A stretch of 64,000 bases of DNA from Siphonodentalium dalli. Taxonomy: Eukaryota > Mollusca > Scaphopoda > Gadilida > Siphonodentaliidae. The translations under genes were made by a program, and so were the position numbers. This document shows, piece after piece, positions 32,005 to 42,229 of the stretch. Location: assembly GCA_032622095.1 (NCBI GenBank), contig CP136063.1, forward strand, positions 220,183,982-220,247,981. Direction: 5' to 3'. The notes below the pieces were generated by a model. It was given only the letters and a program-made list of their open reading frames with translations, was not told the DNA's origin and made no database searches. Every line of letters starts with the position of its first letter. Within the stretch, counting starts at the first letter, position 1.

Positions 32005-32885
32005 CAGGGTTCGTACACGGGTCTGGAATCCTGGAAAAGTTATGGAATTTGAAAAAAATATTTTACCCTACTATGGGAAAAGTCTTGAAATAAGCTACCC
32101 CGAGATTCAAGGTCTTGAAAAGTCATGGAATATCCCAAGGCCGAGTTCTTAGGTAAATAAACGCTGTTACTTTCCGATCTTATCGTGTAAGCTTGCGATA
32201 CCATCTCCGTAGTCATAGTTGAACTACACGTTTTACGGTATGCCGAAACACGAATTGTCTCCCTAACCGAACTCCTGTTTGACCGCTAAATATATCAGAA
32301 TTTGACCTAAATAGTAATAGTAAACAAATATGCCTGGAAACTGTGTCTTCTGTGACAAATGGGTCACGGATACTCGGTTTGAAGCATGGATAGATCGGGT
32401 ACCAGAGAACCGGATGAAGGCGAAATGCCGACTGTCTGTTAAATCCGGAAAGTTAATAGATATTGCCAACATGGGCGAAGCGGCACGCATCAGCCACGCT
32501 AAATCAAAAACTCACATGGATGGCATAACAAACATGAAAAGTAACGGCACGAAGATGGCAGATTTTCTCGAACCTAAAACGACACCAGATCAAAAGGAAA
32601 AACCAAAAGCTGCCTCCATAAGTGAGTGTGTTGCAACTGCAAAAGAGGTTTTGCAATCTGAGACTCTGTGGACTCTACACACAATTTCAACACACTCATC
32701 CTATAATTCAAATTCAAATGCGAGTGACCTGTTCCAAGAATTTATATATTGGTCTTCCTCATTGTTTAGCTAGGTACGAGGTATGGAAAAGTTATGGAAT
32801 TTATTCACTGAAAAGTCTTGGAAAATTTGTCCGAAAGTCTTGAAAAAGTATGTAATTTTATTCTCAGCTAGGTGTATGAACCCTG
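32005..32885 (+). mobile_element. 881-bp inverted-repeat element carrying the zinc-finger frame
   Basis: The left end begins CAGGGTTCGTACACG and the right end is its complement with few changes (GTGTATGAACCCTG). Both ends are followed inward by the same text rich in 'tggaaaagttatggaattt'-like words. TTAAA flanks both ends (32000-32004 and 32886-32890), compatible with a TTAA-type target duplication; an 8-bp duplication typical of hAT is not seen. The element is inserted in a larger TTAA element (31939-33199). Superfamily is uncertain because the termini and the internal zinc finger point in different directions. Confidence 0.6.
32330..32773 (+). pseudogene. Zinc-finger-like N-terminal fragment of a transposon-derived protein
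   Basis: An open frame of 147 codons starts at an ATG in CAAATATG context. Near the N terminus it shows CVFC, a tryptophan-rich stretch (residues about 10-22), KAKC, then NMGEAARISHAKSKTHMDG. This resembles the C...NMG..AL.SHAKGKKH module that I associate with BED-like fingers at the start of hAT-type transposases and their domesticated relatives. The expected second cysteine after KAKC is replaced by serine (CRLS), so the finger may be broken. No RNase-H-like transposase core follows: the frame ends at about 147 residues, against 500-700 in full hAT proteins. It sits inside an 881-bp inverted-repeat element (32005-32885), which suggests a non-autonomous derivative carrying a gene fragment. 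A short host gene or an exon is the alternative. Confidence 0.4.
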
Positions 32886-33236
32886 TTAAACCACTGATTA
32901 AACTGAGCAATATTATAACATTGGCCTATTGTAAGACATAAATCAGACAAACAACTTTATTAAAAGCAAAAATTATTCTAAATAATAAAAAATAATAATC
33001 ATCCGCATGATATCTATGAAAATGTTTTTTGGAAGTTATTTACATGTTAACATGATATTACCCTTGAACTAGCACTAACAACATATTAAAATGTCGTTCC
33101 ACCCGCCAACCGTACAGTGACCTAAATGTCATTCCACCCGCCAACTGTACAGCAACATAAATTTTGTTCTACCTGCCAACCATACAGTTAACCAAAGGGT
33201 TAACCTTTTCACTACTTTCACGCCATGAGCAAATAT

Positions 33237-34086
33237 GATTTGCTCCATGTAGGGCCCTGCAAAGCTTCGAGATTCAATTTGAATCGTGCATTGGGCGGCT
33301 GATTCGATTCGATTCAATTCAGTCATAGGATTTGAATATTTTTTAATCGCCCTTCTTGGCAGTCTTGTGGGTGGCTGAAGACGCCTGGTTTTAAATTTAA
33401 AATCTAACTTATTGGTCTATCAGAATAACCTTTGAAAGCTTGAAATTTTATCCTAACTCACTGTTTTGTCTTGGCGTATTGATTTGTACCATATACATGT
33501 ACCTCCCAACAATGTGACAGTAATACAGAGTATTTCCTACCTGATCACACAAATGTTGTTCTGGGTCATTGGAAATATTGAAAACGGATGCGGACAATCT
33601 TGATTAATCACATGTATGTTCGTCTAGGACTCTAGGTATTCTTGAAATGTACTTGCAGACTTTCAATGTTCATGATTTTAGAAAATCTCTATCAACTTTT
33701 ATTATTTTGAAGATGAGAAGGTTCAAGTTTTTGCGACTGAAACTTAAGCTGTTTGCCCATGGGTCTTATATGTTGCAACACGCTTAATCACCCATCCGAC
33801 TCCCTTTTAAGTGCATACCCCATGCATTTTACCCCTAAACACGTAGTAATACTGCTCAATTAATGTTTATGCCATTGTTTTGGGCAATAAATTACCCATG
33901 TTCACAACACAGGTATCATACTAGACAGGTTTGCTGAAACTGGTATTTTGATACCCAGGTTTAGCTCATGCATTTATTTTATTCGAAATTCGATTCAATT
34001 CACGAATCTCACCCCGTTGCGATTCGAGATTCGACTGTAAATCCCCGATTCAAATTGGACCTAGCTCTATCAGCAAATCTGATCTG
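33237..34086. mobile_element. Inverted-repeat element with GATTCGAATC-rich ends
   Basis: The left side reads TGTAGGGCCCTGCAAAGC, then TTCAATTTGAATCG; the right side is CGATTCAAATTGGACC then TAGCTCTA. GATTTGCT and AGCAAATC lie just outside or at the ends. GATTCGATTC words cluster inside both ends. The boundaries and any target duplication are unclear. Confidence 0.4.
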
Positions 34087-34088
34087 GT

Positions 34089-34488
34089 CAAGCCTTAAAA
34101 TAGTGTGTCTGTTATTTGCAGAATGAGGTCCTCAGAGGGTGGATTTAGTGATACTACCCTGCAAAGTGAGTTAGCATCACCAAATTCATCTTCTGGAGAC
34201 CTCATTCTGTTTAGGCCTCATCTTATGTGAAGTATCTATAGTCTCATTGTTGTTAGTTACCGGTACTTTTTCTCTTTTGTTCAGTTTCTAGATTTGCAGA
34301 AGATAAAATGCATAATCCAGGTGACTAATAGGTAAACATCACCAACTTCCACTTGGGGACATCAATCTAATCCAAGGTCGCCCATAGCAGTTGATGCCTA
34401 TTACATGTAGCTCTGCGGGATAGCGTCACTAAATTCACCCTCTGGGGACCTGATTCTGCAAATGACAGACACACTATTTCAAGGCTTG
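34089..34488. mobile_element. D MITE, second hairpin partly deleted
   Basis: Flanks GATCTGGT (34081-34088) and GATCTGCT (34489-34496) differ at one base. The first hairpin is complete (about 34119-34210); the left arm of the second is lost. Confidence 0.85.
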
Positions 34489-34512
34489 GATCTGCTCCAA
34501 GTCCAGTTTTTT

Positions 34513-34722
34513 AAGGTGCACAAAGTTTGTATCAACAATGCACATACACAATATGAATAATCTCAAGATAGCTATCAGTAAACAGTACAAGAATAAACAT
34601 ATCTATCACAGTGGGCTACAATCCATACAGTATTCCTTTATATAAAGCTGAATCAAACCACACTATGAAATGCTTCGAGAGTGATTATTATTAACTGTGA
34701 GAAAGGCAAACAGATCTTCCAG
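34513..34722 (+). repeat. Local direct duplication, copy 1
   Basis: AAGGTGCACAAAGTTTGTAT, CACAGTGGGCTACAATCCAT and AGAAAGGCAAACAGATCTTC recur at 34907-35115 with small changes. No known element termini. Confidence 0.8.
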
Positions 34723-34906
34723 TCCAAAATATATATGGTAATAGAGGCACAATAGCTCAACATCCCCCCCTAATTTCATGCCGATAATTATTAGCTCACA
34801 TGAGCCATATATACATGTGCATGTACATGAATATTCGGTATTTTCCATGTATAGTTCCAAATTATAAATACACCTGGATATTTTTGTTCTGATATATTCG
34901 TTTTTG

Positions 34907-35115
34907 AAGGTGTACAAAATTTGTATCAACAACGTACATACATATTATGAATAATTTCAAGATCCCTGTTAATCAGGACAAGAAAAAACATATCAATATC
35001 ACAGTGGGCTACAACCCATACAGTATTTCCTTTATATAAAGCTGAATCAAACGACACTATGAAATGCTTGGAGAGTGATTATTAACTCGTGAGAAAGGCA
35101 AACAGATCTTCCTGT
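34907..35115 (+). repeat. Local direct duplication, copy 2
   Basis: Second copy of 34513-34722, 394 bp further right. Differences include CAACCCATACAGTATTTCC and a GTTAATCAGGACAAG segment. Confidence 0.8.
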
Positions 35116-35871
35116 CACCTCGGCAATCGTGCAGATTGCTTTGATCACAACCTGTCATATAATAATTAGACCAACTACAGCCGAGTATTGAGCGTGTTAT
35201 CTCATTAATAAGATAGGCTAAGAGGCCATGTAACCCTTGACCTGATATTTATCGTTGGTTGAGTTTTAGGTATTTTTCAATTCAAACATTTTGTTTGTGG
35301 TTTTTCAGAAGTGTTGAGTCCTCAAATTAAGTCATCCTAAGTTCCTCTGAACCAAATATAAGTTAACATTTTTCAATTACTTGAGATTCGTACCTTGAAA
35401 TTAAATTTTCTGGTGTAACTTTTATAAGTGACAGGTGCTTGAGACTCACTAATAATTCTTGTTTGATACTTTATTTTGTGCACTATGTCATAATCACTAT
35501 GAAACAAATGTACTGGGGGGAGGTGGGTACAACCAAGGACGTGGCAATGGGTGGGGGGGGGTGATAAAAATTTTCAACAGTTGGATATTTCATGCAGACA
35601 TAATATTAGTTGGAAATTTTATATAGGTTTGAATTATTTTCATTATTTGATTTTCAAATAAGTAATTAGTGGGGAATATGTTCACTTATTGTCAAAATTT
35701 GGGCCTGAAATGGCAATCAGTTATGAGTTTGAGTGAACAAATGATAATTTAATCGGGTATCGATCAGAATGACAATTAACATTCAAATGTCCCTCAACTG
35801 AGATGATCGAAGCATGAAAATCAGTTTCGATTTTCAGCCATGTCTTAGTTCGAGCCCACAACCAAATCATC
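35116..35871. other. No gene or element recognised
   Basis: AT-rich single-copy DNA with G tracts at 35515 and 35551. Confidence 0.35.
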
Positions 35872-35873
35872 TA

Positions 35874-36100
35874 CAGTAATGCCCTAAATAATTGACTCCT
35901 TAACCACAGCAGAATTATGGGTAACTTTTCAGGATTTAGTCGGAAATATGGCTTGTTGCCATTCATCGGAAAGCTCTTACTGGAAAGCTCTCACTGAAAG
36001 CTTTCCGATGAATGGCAATAAGCCATATTTCCGACTAAATCCTGAAAAGTTACCCATAATTCTGTTGTGGTTAAGGAGTCGATTACTTAGGGCATAACTC
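35874..36100. mobile_element. C foldback MITE
   Basis: TA at 35872-35873 and 36101-36102; right end decayed to ATAACTC. The centre has a small duplication (AAAGCTCTTACTGG then AAAGCTCTCACTG). Confidence 0.8.
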
Positions 36101-36229
36101 TAGCACTGACGGAAAATAATGATGATATCCACCATTTACCCATTTGACGAGAAATGGTCATAAAGTTTTGAAAGGTGTGCATTGAAGAGCCAGGAAATAA
36201 TTTTGCTAAAACGCCATGAAAACCATGGG
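36101..36229 (+). repeat. Linker duplicated between 14 kb and 36 kb, copy 2
   Basis: About 129 bp differing from 14264-14392 at only a handful of positions, in the same C - linker - D order. Confidence 0.85.
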
Positions 36230-37181
36230 CAGGCCTGAGAATAAGGTGCCTGTCATTTGCAGAATGAGGTCCCCAGAGGGTGAATTTAGTGACGCTATCC
36301 TGCATAATTCACCCTCTGGGGACTCATTCTGCTCAGTCCTCATCTTCTCTGGAACGTTTATCAAATTTCTATAGAAACTTCTTCACATAGATTCTATTTA
36401 TCCCCCGCCAAATTGAAAATTTGCAGGGGATATACATGTAGTAATGGGTTCCGTCCGTCCCAAATTTGTAAGAGTCATAACTTGAACAAATGTAAACGGA
36501 TTTCAAAGATTTGTGGTATATGAGTTCACCTCACCATTACCTAGAATGAGTTCGCAAGCCAGGTCCGGCTGGATATTTTTTTCCGGAGTTATTGGACTTT
36601 GTTTATTAGTTTTGTTGAATTTACCAAATAGCAAATAGACGACGTCATAGGGCTCATTTCCACAAATCTCAACGGATTTCAAAGATATTTGGTATATGAG
36701 TTAACTTGACGAGTATCTAGAACGAGTTCGCAAGCCAGGTCCGGCCGGATATTTTAAGCGGACTTATTGGACTTTGTTTATTTTTTTTTGTGCAAATGGA
36801 CGACGTCACAGGGCTCATTTGCACAAATGTCAACGTATTTCAAAGATTTTTGGTATATGAGTTCACATGACCAGTATCTAGAACGAGTTCGCAAACCAGA
36901 TCCGGCCAGATATTTTTATTTTTTAGTTCAGTTTCTCTATATCCCCAAATTGGCAGACGACACATTGCATAATCGAGGTTCCCAATGGGTGTATATCAGA
37001 ATATTCACCATTTGGGAACTTCAATCTGAGTCTATGTCTCTCATAGCAGATGAGGCCATGCAGAATGAGGTCCCAAGAGGGTGAATTTTATGATGCAAGC
37101 CCGCTGTGCAGGATAGCATCACTAAATTCACCCTCTGGGGACCTCATTCTGCAAATGACAGGCACACTAAACTCAGGCTTG
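36230..37181. mobile_element. D MITE interrupted by a GTCC repeat; exact 8-bp duplication
   Basis: ACCATGGG lies at 36222-36229 and 37182-37189. Ends CAGGCCTGAGAATAAGGTGC and ACTAAACTCAGGCTTG. The first hairpin is shortened at its centre; the second (about 37062-37153) is complete. The middle segment is broken after CTTCACATAGATTCTATTTA by the E element at about 36402-36922 and resumes at TTAGTTCAGTTTCTCTATAT. Confidence 0.9.
36402..36922 (+). repeat. E-like repeat inserted in D, three body units
   Basis: The head is TATCCCCCGCCAAATTG / GCAGGGGATATACATG. Three tandem units of about 160 bp follow, each with GGATTTCAAAGATTTTTGGT, ATATGAGTTCAC, AACGAGTTCGCAAGCCAG and TCCGGCCGGATATTTT. The insertion is in the interior of the D element. 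Confidence 0.7.
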
Positions 37182-37224
37182 ACCATGGGATTCGAGTTTC
37201 ATCAGAATATATTAAAACCATTTG

Positions 37225-37790
37225 AAACCATCACTTTTATGGGGGGGGGGTGGAGGTGTATAGTTATCAGCTTGTCCATCAGTCTGTCTGTATGACCATC
37301 CGTGGTCGCAACTTTGTCTGCGCTTGTATTCCTACAGTTTTCAGTCAATTTAGGCACAGATATTTAGTACCATGGGACCTGTGCACCTGCGATTATGAGG
37401 TTAATCTGACTTTTTTTTTTGGTGGAGTTATCCTCCTTTTCTGACATAGAATTTTTTTTGCATGATGCTTAATTTTGTCCGAGCTTGTATTCCTACATTT
37501 CTGCCCAATTTTTAAAAAACATGGCACAGATTTTGCACAGACAGATATTTACCACATAAGCAGACCTGTGAACCTGCTGTTATGAGCTCCATCCGACTAT
37601 TTTTGGTTGATTTATCCCTCTTTTTTATTTGAATTATTTTGTGACACGCAGAATTTTGTCCGAGCTTGTATTGTTTTTTTTTCCAATAAACAAATATGTT
37701 AATATGGCTACCCTTAATGTAGCCCAATTGCACTGCGGGGGGGGGGGGGGGGGGGGGGGGTATCCTTAGTTCTACTGGGACAATCCCACC
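37225..37790 (+). repeat. E repeat with 3' poly-G tract
   Basis: TTTTATGGGGGGGGGGTGGA start, GTCTGTCTGTATGACCATCC, three body units (AGCTTGTATTCCTAC), and the 3' text AATGTAGCCCAATTGCACTG followed by more than 20 G, then TATCCTTAG. Confidence 0.65.
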
Positions 37791-37844
37791 TGTTGTTGTC
37801 CCTAGATCAGTGTTGGTCTATTTCATAAATGTAGGTTATCACTG

Positions 37845-38200
37845 CCATCTTTAACACACCTTTTGTCACTGATGTAAAAATTGACAATGCTTTGCACCAC
37901 GAAGTATTTTTCTTGATCGTTAATGTGAAGATGTCACTAGGATTGGGACAGTAAAGTCTCCCTTTTATGTAGATTATCTATTAAGTGCACTATAGCTGAG
38001 AATGTTTGTGTCTTGATTCATGCCATTGAGGTTTGTACTGAAATTTAAGGTCACTGTCACCCTACTATTAAATCTAATGCAATGTAATGAACTTGTATTT
38101 AATATTACTGTCTTCTGACGAGCCTTATGTCGTCATTTCTATGGAGCACTTAGATGAAATTTCATCCTCATATGGTGTATCAGATGTCCTATATGTGTAT
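37845..38200 (+). repeat. Segmental duplication K, copy 1
   Basis: GACAATGCTTTGCACCACGA, GCCATTGAGGTTTGTACTGA, TAAATCTAATGCAATGTAAT, GACGAGCCTTATGTCGTC and TCAGATGTCCTAT parallel 38905-39255. Confidence 0.75.
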
Positions 38201-38368
38201 CAGATGTTGTATAACTTATACCTCAGGTAGCCTAACTTTATTCTAATTATTTTAGTAAGAAAAATAGGAATTTTAGTGTGAAACATTTTCCAAATGTTAA
38301 CTATAGCCTCATGGAAAGTTGATATAAAGCTCTCTGGTGTATTGTTTGGTCCGATTCATATATAGAGA

Positions 38369-38505
38369 ATAATCACTTGATTGAACTGGTGACATGAAAT
38401 AATTCATTAGAGGCAGGGACGTTGTACAAACAGGAGAGCACGTTTTACAATATAGTCCCTGTCTCAAATGAATTATTTCACATCACATTTCAATCAAGTG
38501 ATTAT
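38369..38505. other. Foldback, about 137 bp, single copy in the window
   Basis: ATAATCACTTGATTGAACTG, ATGAAATAATTCATTAGAGG and CAGGGAC pair with GTCCCTGTCTCAAATGAATT and CAATCAAGTGATTAT; loop about 34 nt. Arms about 38369-38420 and 38455-38505, with bulges. Confidence 0.6.
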
Positions 38506-38702
38506 GTATTCTGTTTATAACAATATTCCACTATAAACATCTACTTGACCAGATATTCGAATAATACTGCCAGTATAACCAAGGCACATAAATTTTGATA
38601 GCGCATATGAATACATTACTCGCTATTTAAAGTGACATAATTCACTTGTGAAATTAGCATTTATAATCACTCGAGAAATCACACATAGGAATGTAATAAA
38701 TG

Positions 38703-38905
38703 TAGTAATGCCCTAAATAATAAACTCCTTAACCTCAGCAGAATTATGGGTAATTTTTCAGGATTTAGTCAGAAATATGGCTTGTTGCCATTCATCGGAA
38801 AGCTCTCACTAAGAGCTTTCCGATGAATGGCAACAAGCCATAAATCCTGAAAAATTACCCATATTTCTGCTATGGTTAAGAAGTCGATTATTTAGGGCAT
38901 TATCT
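38703..38905. mobile_element. C foldback MITE between duplicated segments
   Basis: The left end is TAGTAATGCCC and the right end GGGCATTATC, both slightly decayed. The right arm lacks about 10 bp (ATTTCCGACT). It sits at the left edge of the second copy of the K duplication. Confidence 0.75.
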
Positions 38906-39255
38906 TTTAACACCTTTATAAATGACAAAGTCAACAATGCTTTCCATTTCAAAGAATTTTCACCTGATTGTTAATGTAAAGATATCACTGGGAATGGCCA
39001 GGACACAGTAATCGTCCTTTAGTATATCGATTATCTGCTCAACGCAATATCGCTAAGAAAGTTTATGTCTTTATTCAAGCCATTGAGGTTTGTACTGATA
39101 TTTAAGGTCAGCGTCACCCTATTATTAAATCTAATGTAAATGTACTGAACTTGTATATAATATTACTGTCTCGTGACGAGCCTTTTGTTGTGCTTTCTAT
39201 GGAGCAGTTAGTTGAAATTTCGTTCTCCTCATGCGGTATATCGGATGTCCTATAA
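38905..39255 (+). repeat. Segmental duplication K, copy 2
   Basis: CAACAATGCTTTCCATTTCA, GCCATTGAGGTTTGTACTGA, ACGAGCCTTTTGTTGTGC and CGGATGTCCTATAAATTATT. It begins at the end of a C element. Confidence 0.75.
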
Positions 39256-39405
39256 ATTATTCATTCAGGATGTATAGCATGTTTTTTACTGTAGAGACAG
39301 ATAGAGAGGCTGGCCTGTGCAGTTTAACATATTACTAATGTCACACGAGTCAAAGGAGATAACCTTCAACAGACGAATCTTCTTTCATCTTGTCGGGACA
39401 TTAAA

Positions 39406-39606
39406 TACCCATGAAGTAAATAATACTGGCTGCATACAACAAATCACCAGTATCTATGCCCCGTACACTGACAACGATGATACCCATGAAGTAAATAATA
39501 GTGGCCGCTTGCAACAAACCACCAGTATCTATGCCCCGTACACTGACAACGGTGATACCCATGAAGTAAATAAAAGTGGTCGCATACAACAAACCACCAG
39601 GATCTG
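39406..39606 (+). repeat. 75-bp tandem repeat, 2.7 copies
   Basis: Units start at 39406, 39481 and 39556, with ACCCATGAAGTAAATAATA, GCATACAACAAACCACCAG and TATCTATGCCCCGTACACTG. The period equals 25 codons, so frames are open on both strands (108 codons plus, 79 and 81 minus). Differences among units do not clearly favour synonymous sites. A coding origin cannot be excluded. Confidence 0.85.
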
Positions 39607-40257
39607 TGTATATAAACGCTCGGATGAAGCCAAAACCCAATGAAGATTTTCCATTGTTTATAGAGGGTGCTATGGAAGGCAGAGATCAATTATTTGGCGG
39701 CATGCACAGCAATCTCATTCAAATCATGACAAGTCTCATTTTAATTGTTGGCAGTTCAAAATCCAGCTAATGTACATTACTTCATGATTGGAGAATGATC
39801 AGACAGAAAACGTGTACCCAATTAGATTTGTTTTTGCAAAGAGATTAAATTTTACTAATTCAGTTCGTATTTACGTCACACACCAAATAAGGAATATTTA
39901 TAATCATCATAAAACGCACGTGCATCTCAGTAGCACAGAAAGTGTGTTTATAACCTTTCTTTCTTCTTTTTTATTATACATTTCAGTCGCTACGTGGCGA
40001 CTGATTTTTGAGTCTATGATAGATCGCGTGAAGGAGAAATTGTATACAGCAAATTTTGCCCCCCGAAAAAGCTTGACGGGAGGTTTTATCTTGTGTTGTG
40101 CGAACACGTGGTTGTTGTTTATGTGGTTTATGTGGAATATTCCCTATAGTAGCTGACGATTTCCAGAAATCTACAGGCAATTTCGTGACTGCTGATAAAC
40201 AAACCAACGTGCTTTTCACATAAAACATAACAAATAACAATCCAACTGTATTTTATC
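39607..40257 (+). other. Unassigned stretch with a 122-codon frame
   Basis: The frame 39788-40156 has one hydrophobic segment (about residues 53-72, VFITFLSSFLLYISVATWRL) and another near the C terminus. No homologue is recognised, an antisense frame of 85 codons overlaps, and there is no strong start context. A chance ORF is more likely. Confidence 0.2.
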
Positions 40258-40405
40258 TGACACAAAGCATGTTTTGTGGATAATATCGCTGTCATACTAT
40301 CATTATCTGTACTATTGGTATATTCTTGAGGAAATTATCATAAATTGGTAACTGTTGTTTCTAAATTATAACATACCACGAAGGCCATCCATGCCTTTAA
40401 AAGAT
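40258..40405 (+). repeat. F repeat, right-end fragment
   Basis: GACACAAAGCATGTTTTGTG, ATACTATCATTATC, TATATTCTTGAGGAAATTAT and CACGAAGGCCATCCATGCC match the right third of F. Confidence 0.65.
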
Positions 40406-41175
40406 CACGCTCAAAGGGGTACAGGGCTACGCCGCTGAATAAGGGAGTCTGTTTCAGCTAGTCTCATATAAAAAGGAAGTACTTCTTATGAAACAGGCAT
40501 GAAGCATGCCGAATAATTATATGCAATGGCCTGACAGCTTTAAACCAGTCCGATGAGTTTATATACACACAACTGCAGCGTTCCGTTGACTGAACATCCA
40601 TGTCATACCCTCAACACAGGCACGTTATGTTAACAAGAGTCCTCGACTGACGACATCGACCTGTAGGCTTCACCATATGGCCGTTACACCTGTCCAATCA
40701 CTGACCACCCATTGTTTCTGTTACAGGTGTGACATCTTAACAAGTGATGTTGACTGAAACCATCATTTTGGATGTAATTAAAATCACCCAGGTGAGTTTG
40801 ATTCTGTTCCTTATTAGCATTGTGTACCTAGAGTGATTCTGTGCTCCATACCGATGTATTGGACACACATCTTGTTTATATTAGACCATGACAATCTTCT
40901 GGGGTTTAAAATGAATGAATTCGGACTCTGTACTTTATTTGGACATGTGTTATACAGACATGGTAGTTTGTTGTGATTATGTTTCTCTACGATTTCTCAT
41001 TTAATTATGAGGTTTGTTCTTATATTCAATTCTTTTCTGAATTTTAATTCCATTTATAATGGGTTACTTTTGATAGAATATTCATTATTTAACTGAAAAC
41101 ATTTGAAAACGGATGTTTATTATAAAAATAATATTTCGTTTGACAGAGTATGAATGTCAGATAAACATGCCTTAA

Positions 41176-41316
41176 CCCTTTCAGTGCCAAGTCCGATTTT
41201 TGTATCAACCCATATTTCCTTGATAATTTTTCAAATTTATTGATTATAATAATGTGATACATTGATGGAAAGAGCTCTTTGTGTTGATACAAAAATCGGA
41301 CTTGGCACTGAAAGGG
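41176..41316. mobile_element. Short A1-related TTAA MITE (141 bp), with empty site nearby
   Basis: The ends are CCCTTTCAGTGCCAAGTC and GACTTGGCACTGAAAGGG, nearly perfect inverted repeats, with TTAA at 41172-41175 and 41317-41320. The shared 65-75 bp palindrome is absent. The same tandem unit without the insertion is found at 43085-43100, where CATGCCTTAATACTCC reads through one TTAA. This shows directly that the insertion duplicated TTAA. Confidence 0.9.
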
Positions 41317-41570
41317 TTAATACTCCAATAAACACAACAAAATCAACATCTATTTATTGCTGGACACCACTTATGACAACAACAACAACAGTCATTTCTT
41401 TGCAACTCCTTTTCCCCCAAGATATTGGACACGCATTCCTGCTCATTTTGAATGTAATTGAAACGCCTCATTAACGATCCAGGTGAGTTTGATTCTGTTC
41501 CTCATTATCGTTGTGTACTAACAGTTACTCTGTGCAGCATACCAAGGTATGGGACACACATCTTGTTTAG

Positions 41571-42229
41571 TATGCCCCCGATCTCCGATGGAGATTTGGG
41601 GGTATATAGTGGAGCCCTCCGTCCGTCCGTCCTTCCGTCCTGCTGTCCTTCCGTCCGTCCGTACGAACGTTTCAACTCATAACTGCGCCCATTTTTTCCA
41701 GAGTTACGCCCCTTTTTGGACTTAGAAAATTCAGTTTTCTGTGGCATACGAACGTTTCAACTCATAACTTTGGTTTCGCTAATTCAATTCAGTTGATCTT
41801 TGGTATGCCAATAGACCAGCCGGGGGGACAAGATTTCCCCATAGCCGTGGTTTCGTCCGCCCATTTTTTCCAGAGTTACGCCCCTTTTTGGACTTAGAAA
41901 ATTCAGGGGTTTTTTGTTTCCAGATGATAACTTGATTTTGGATTGTTTATTTGCAAGGCCCGTTTTTTTGTGTATTACCAATATTGCAATACAGGTCAAC
42001 TTGTAAAATTTCGGTTCAATCTGATAATTTTTCTGAGAGTTATGACCCTTTTTCGACTTAAAAAATTCATTTTTTTTTTTTTGAGAAAATTCAGTTTTCC
42101 TTCTATTTTTGTGGCACCAGACCAAATTTGAAGCTAATATAGAACAACATGTGGCATTTTTATAGCGCTTAACCAGAAAGTTTCTCTGATTGTACAGTCG
42201 TGGGCGTTACCTCCGCCCAGCGGTGCGCT
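41571..42229 (+). repeat. E repeat inserted in the tandem L array
   Basis: Head GTATGCCCCCGATCTCCGAT / GGAGATTTGGGGGTATA, then GTCCGTCCGTCC. The body is rich in CAGAGTTACGCCCCTTTTTG; the 3' end is CCGCCCAGCGGTGCGCTTG. Neighbouring L units show the uninterrupted sequence CTTGTTTATATTAGACTG (43325-43342), which places both ends within a few bases. No clear target duplication beyond TA or TTTA. Confidence 0.8.

Larger units (their letters stand above)
31939..33199. mobile_element. TTAA-flanked element with CCCTTTGG termini, host of the 881-bp element
   Basis: It starts CCCTTTGGCGGGTG directly after TTAA (31935-31938) and ends CCAAAGGG directly before TTAA (33200-33203). Near the right end a sequence with CCACCCGCCAAC and a tetranucleotide GTAC is repeated three times (about 33088-33192, 37-40 bp period). 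The left TTAA is also the right target site of the neighbouring A3 copy. TTAA plus CCCTTT is typical of piggyBac-like ends; no transposase is present. Confidence 0.5.

Noticed and set aside
39788-40156. 122-codon membrane-protein-like gene
   Set aside because: Hydrophobic segments can arise from T-rich DNA, antisense frames overlap, and neither a start context nor homology is recognised. Listed only as an unassigned stretch.
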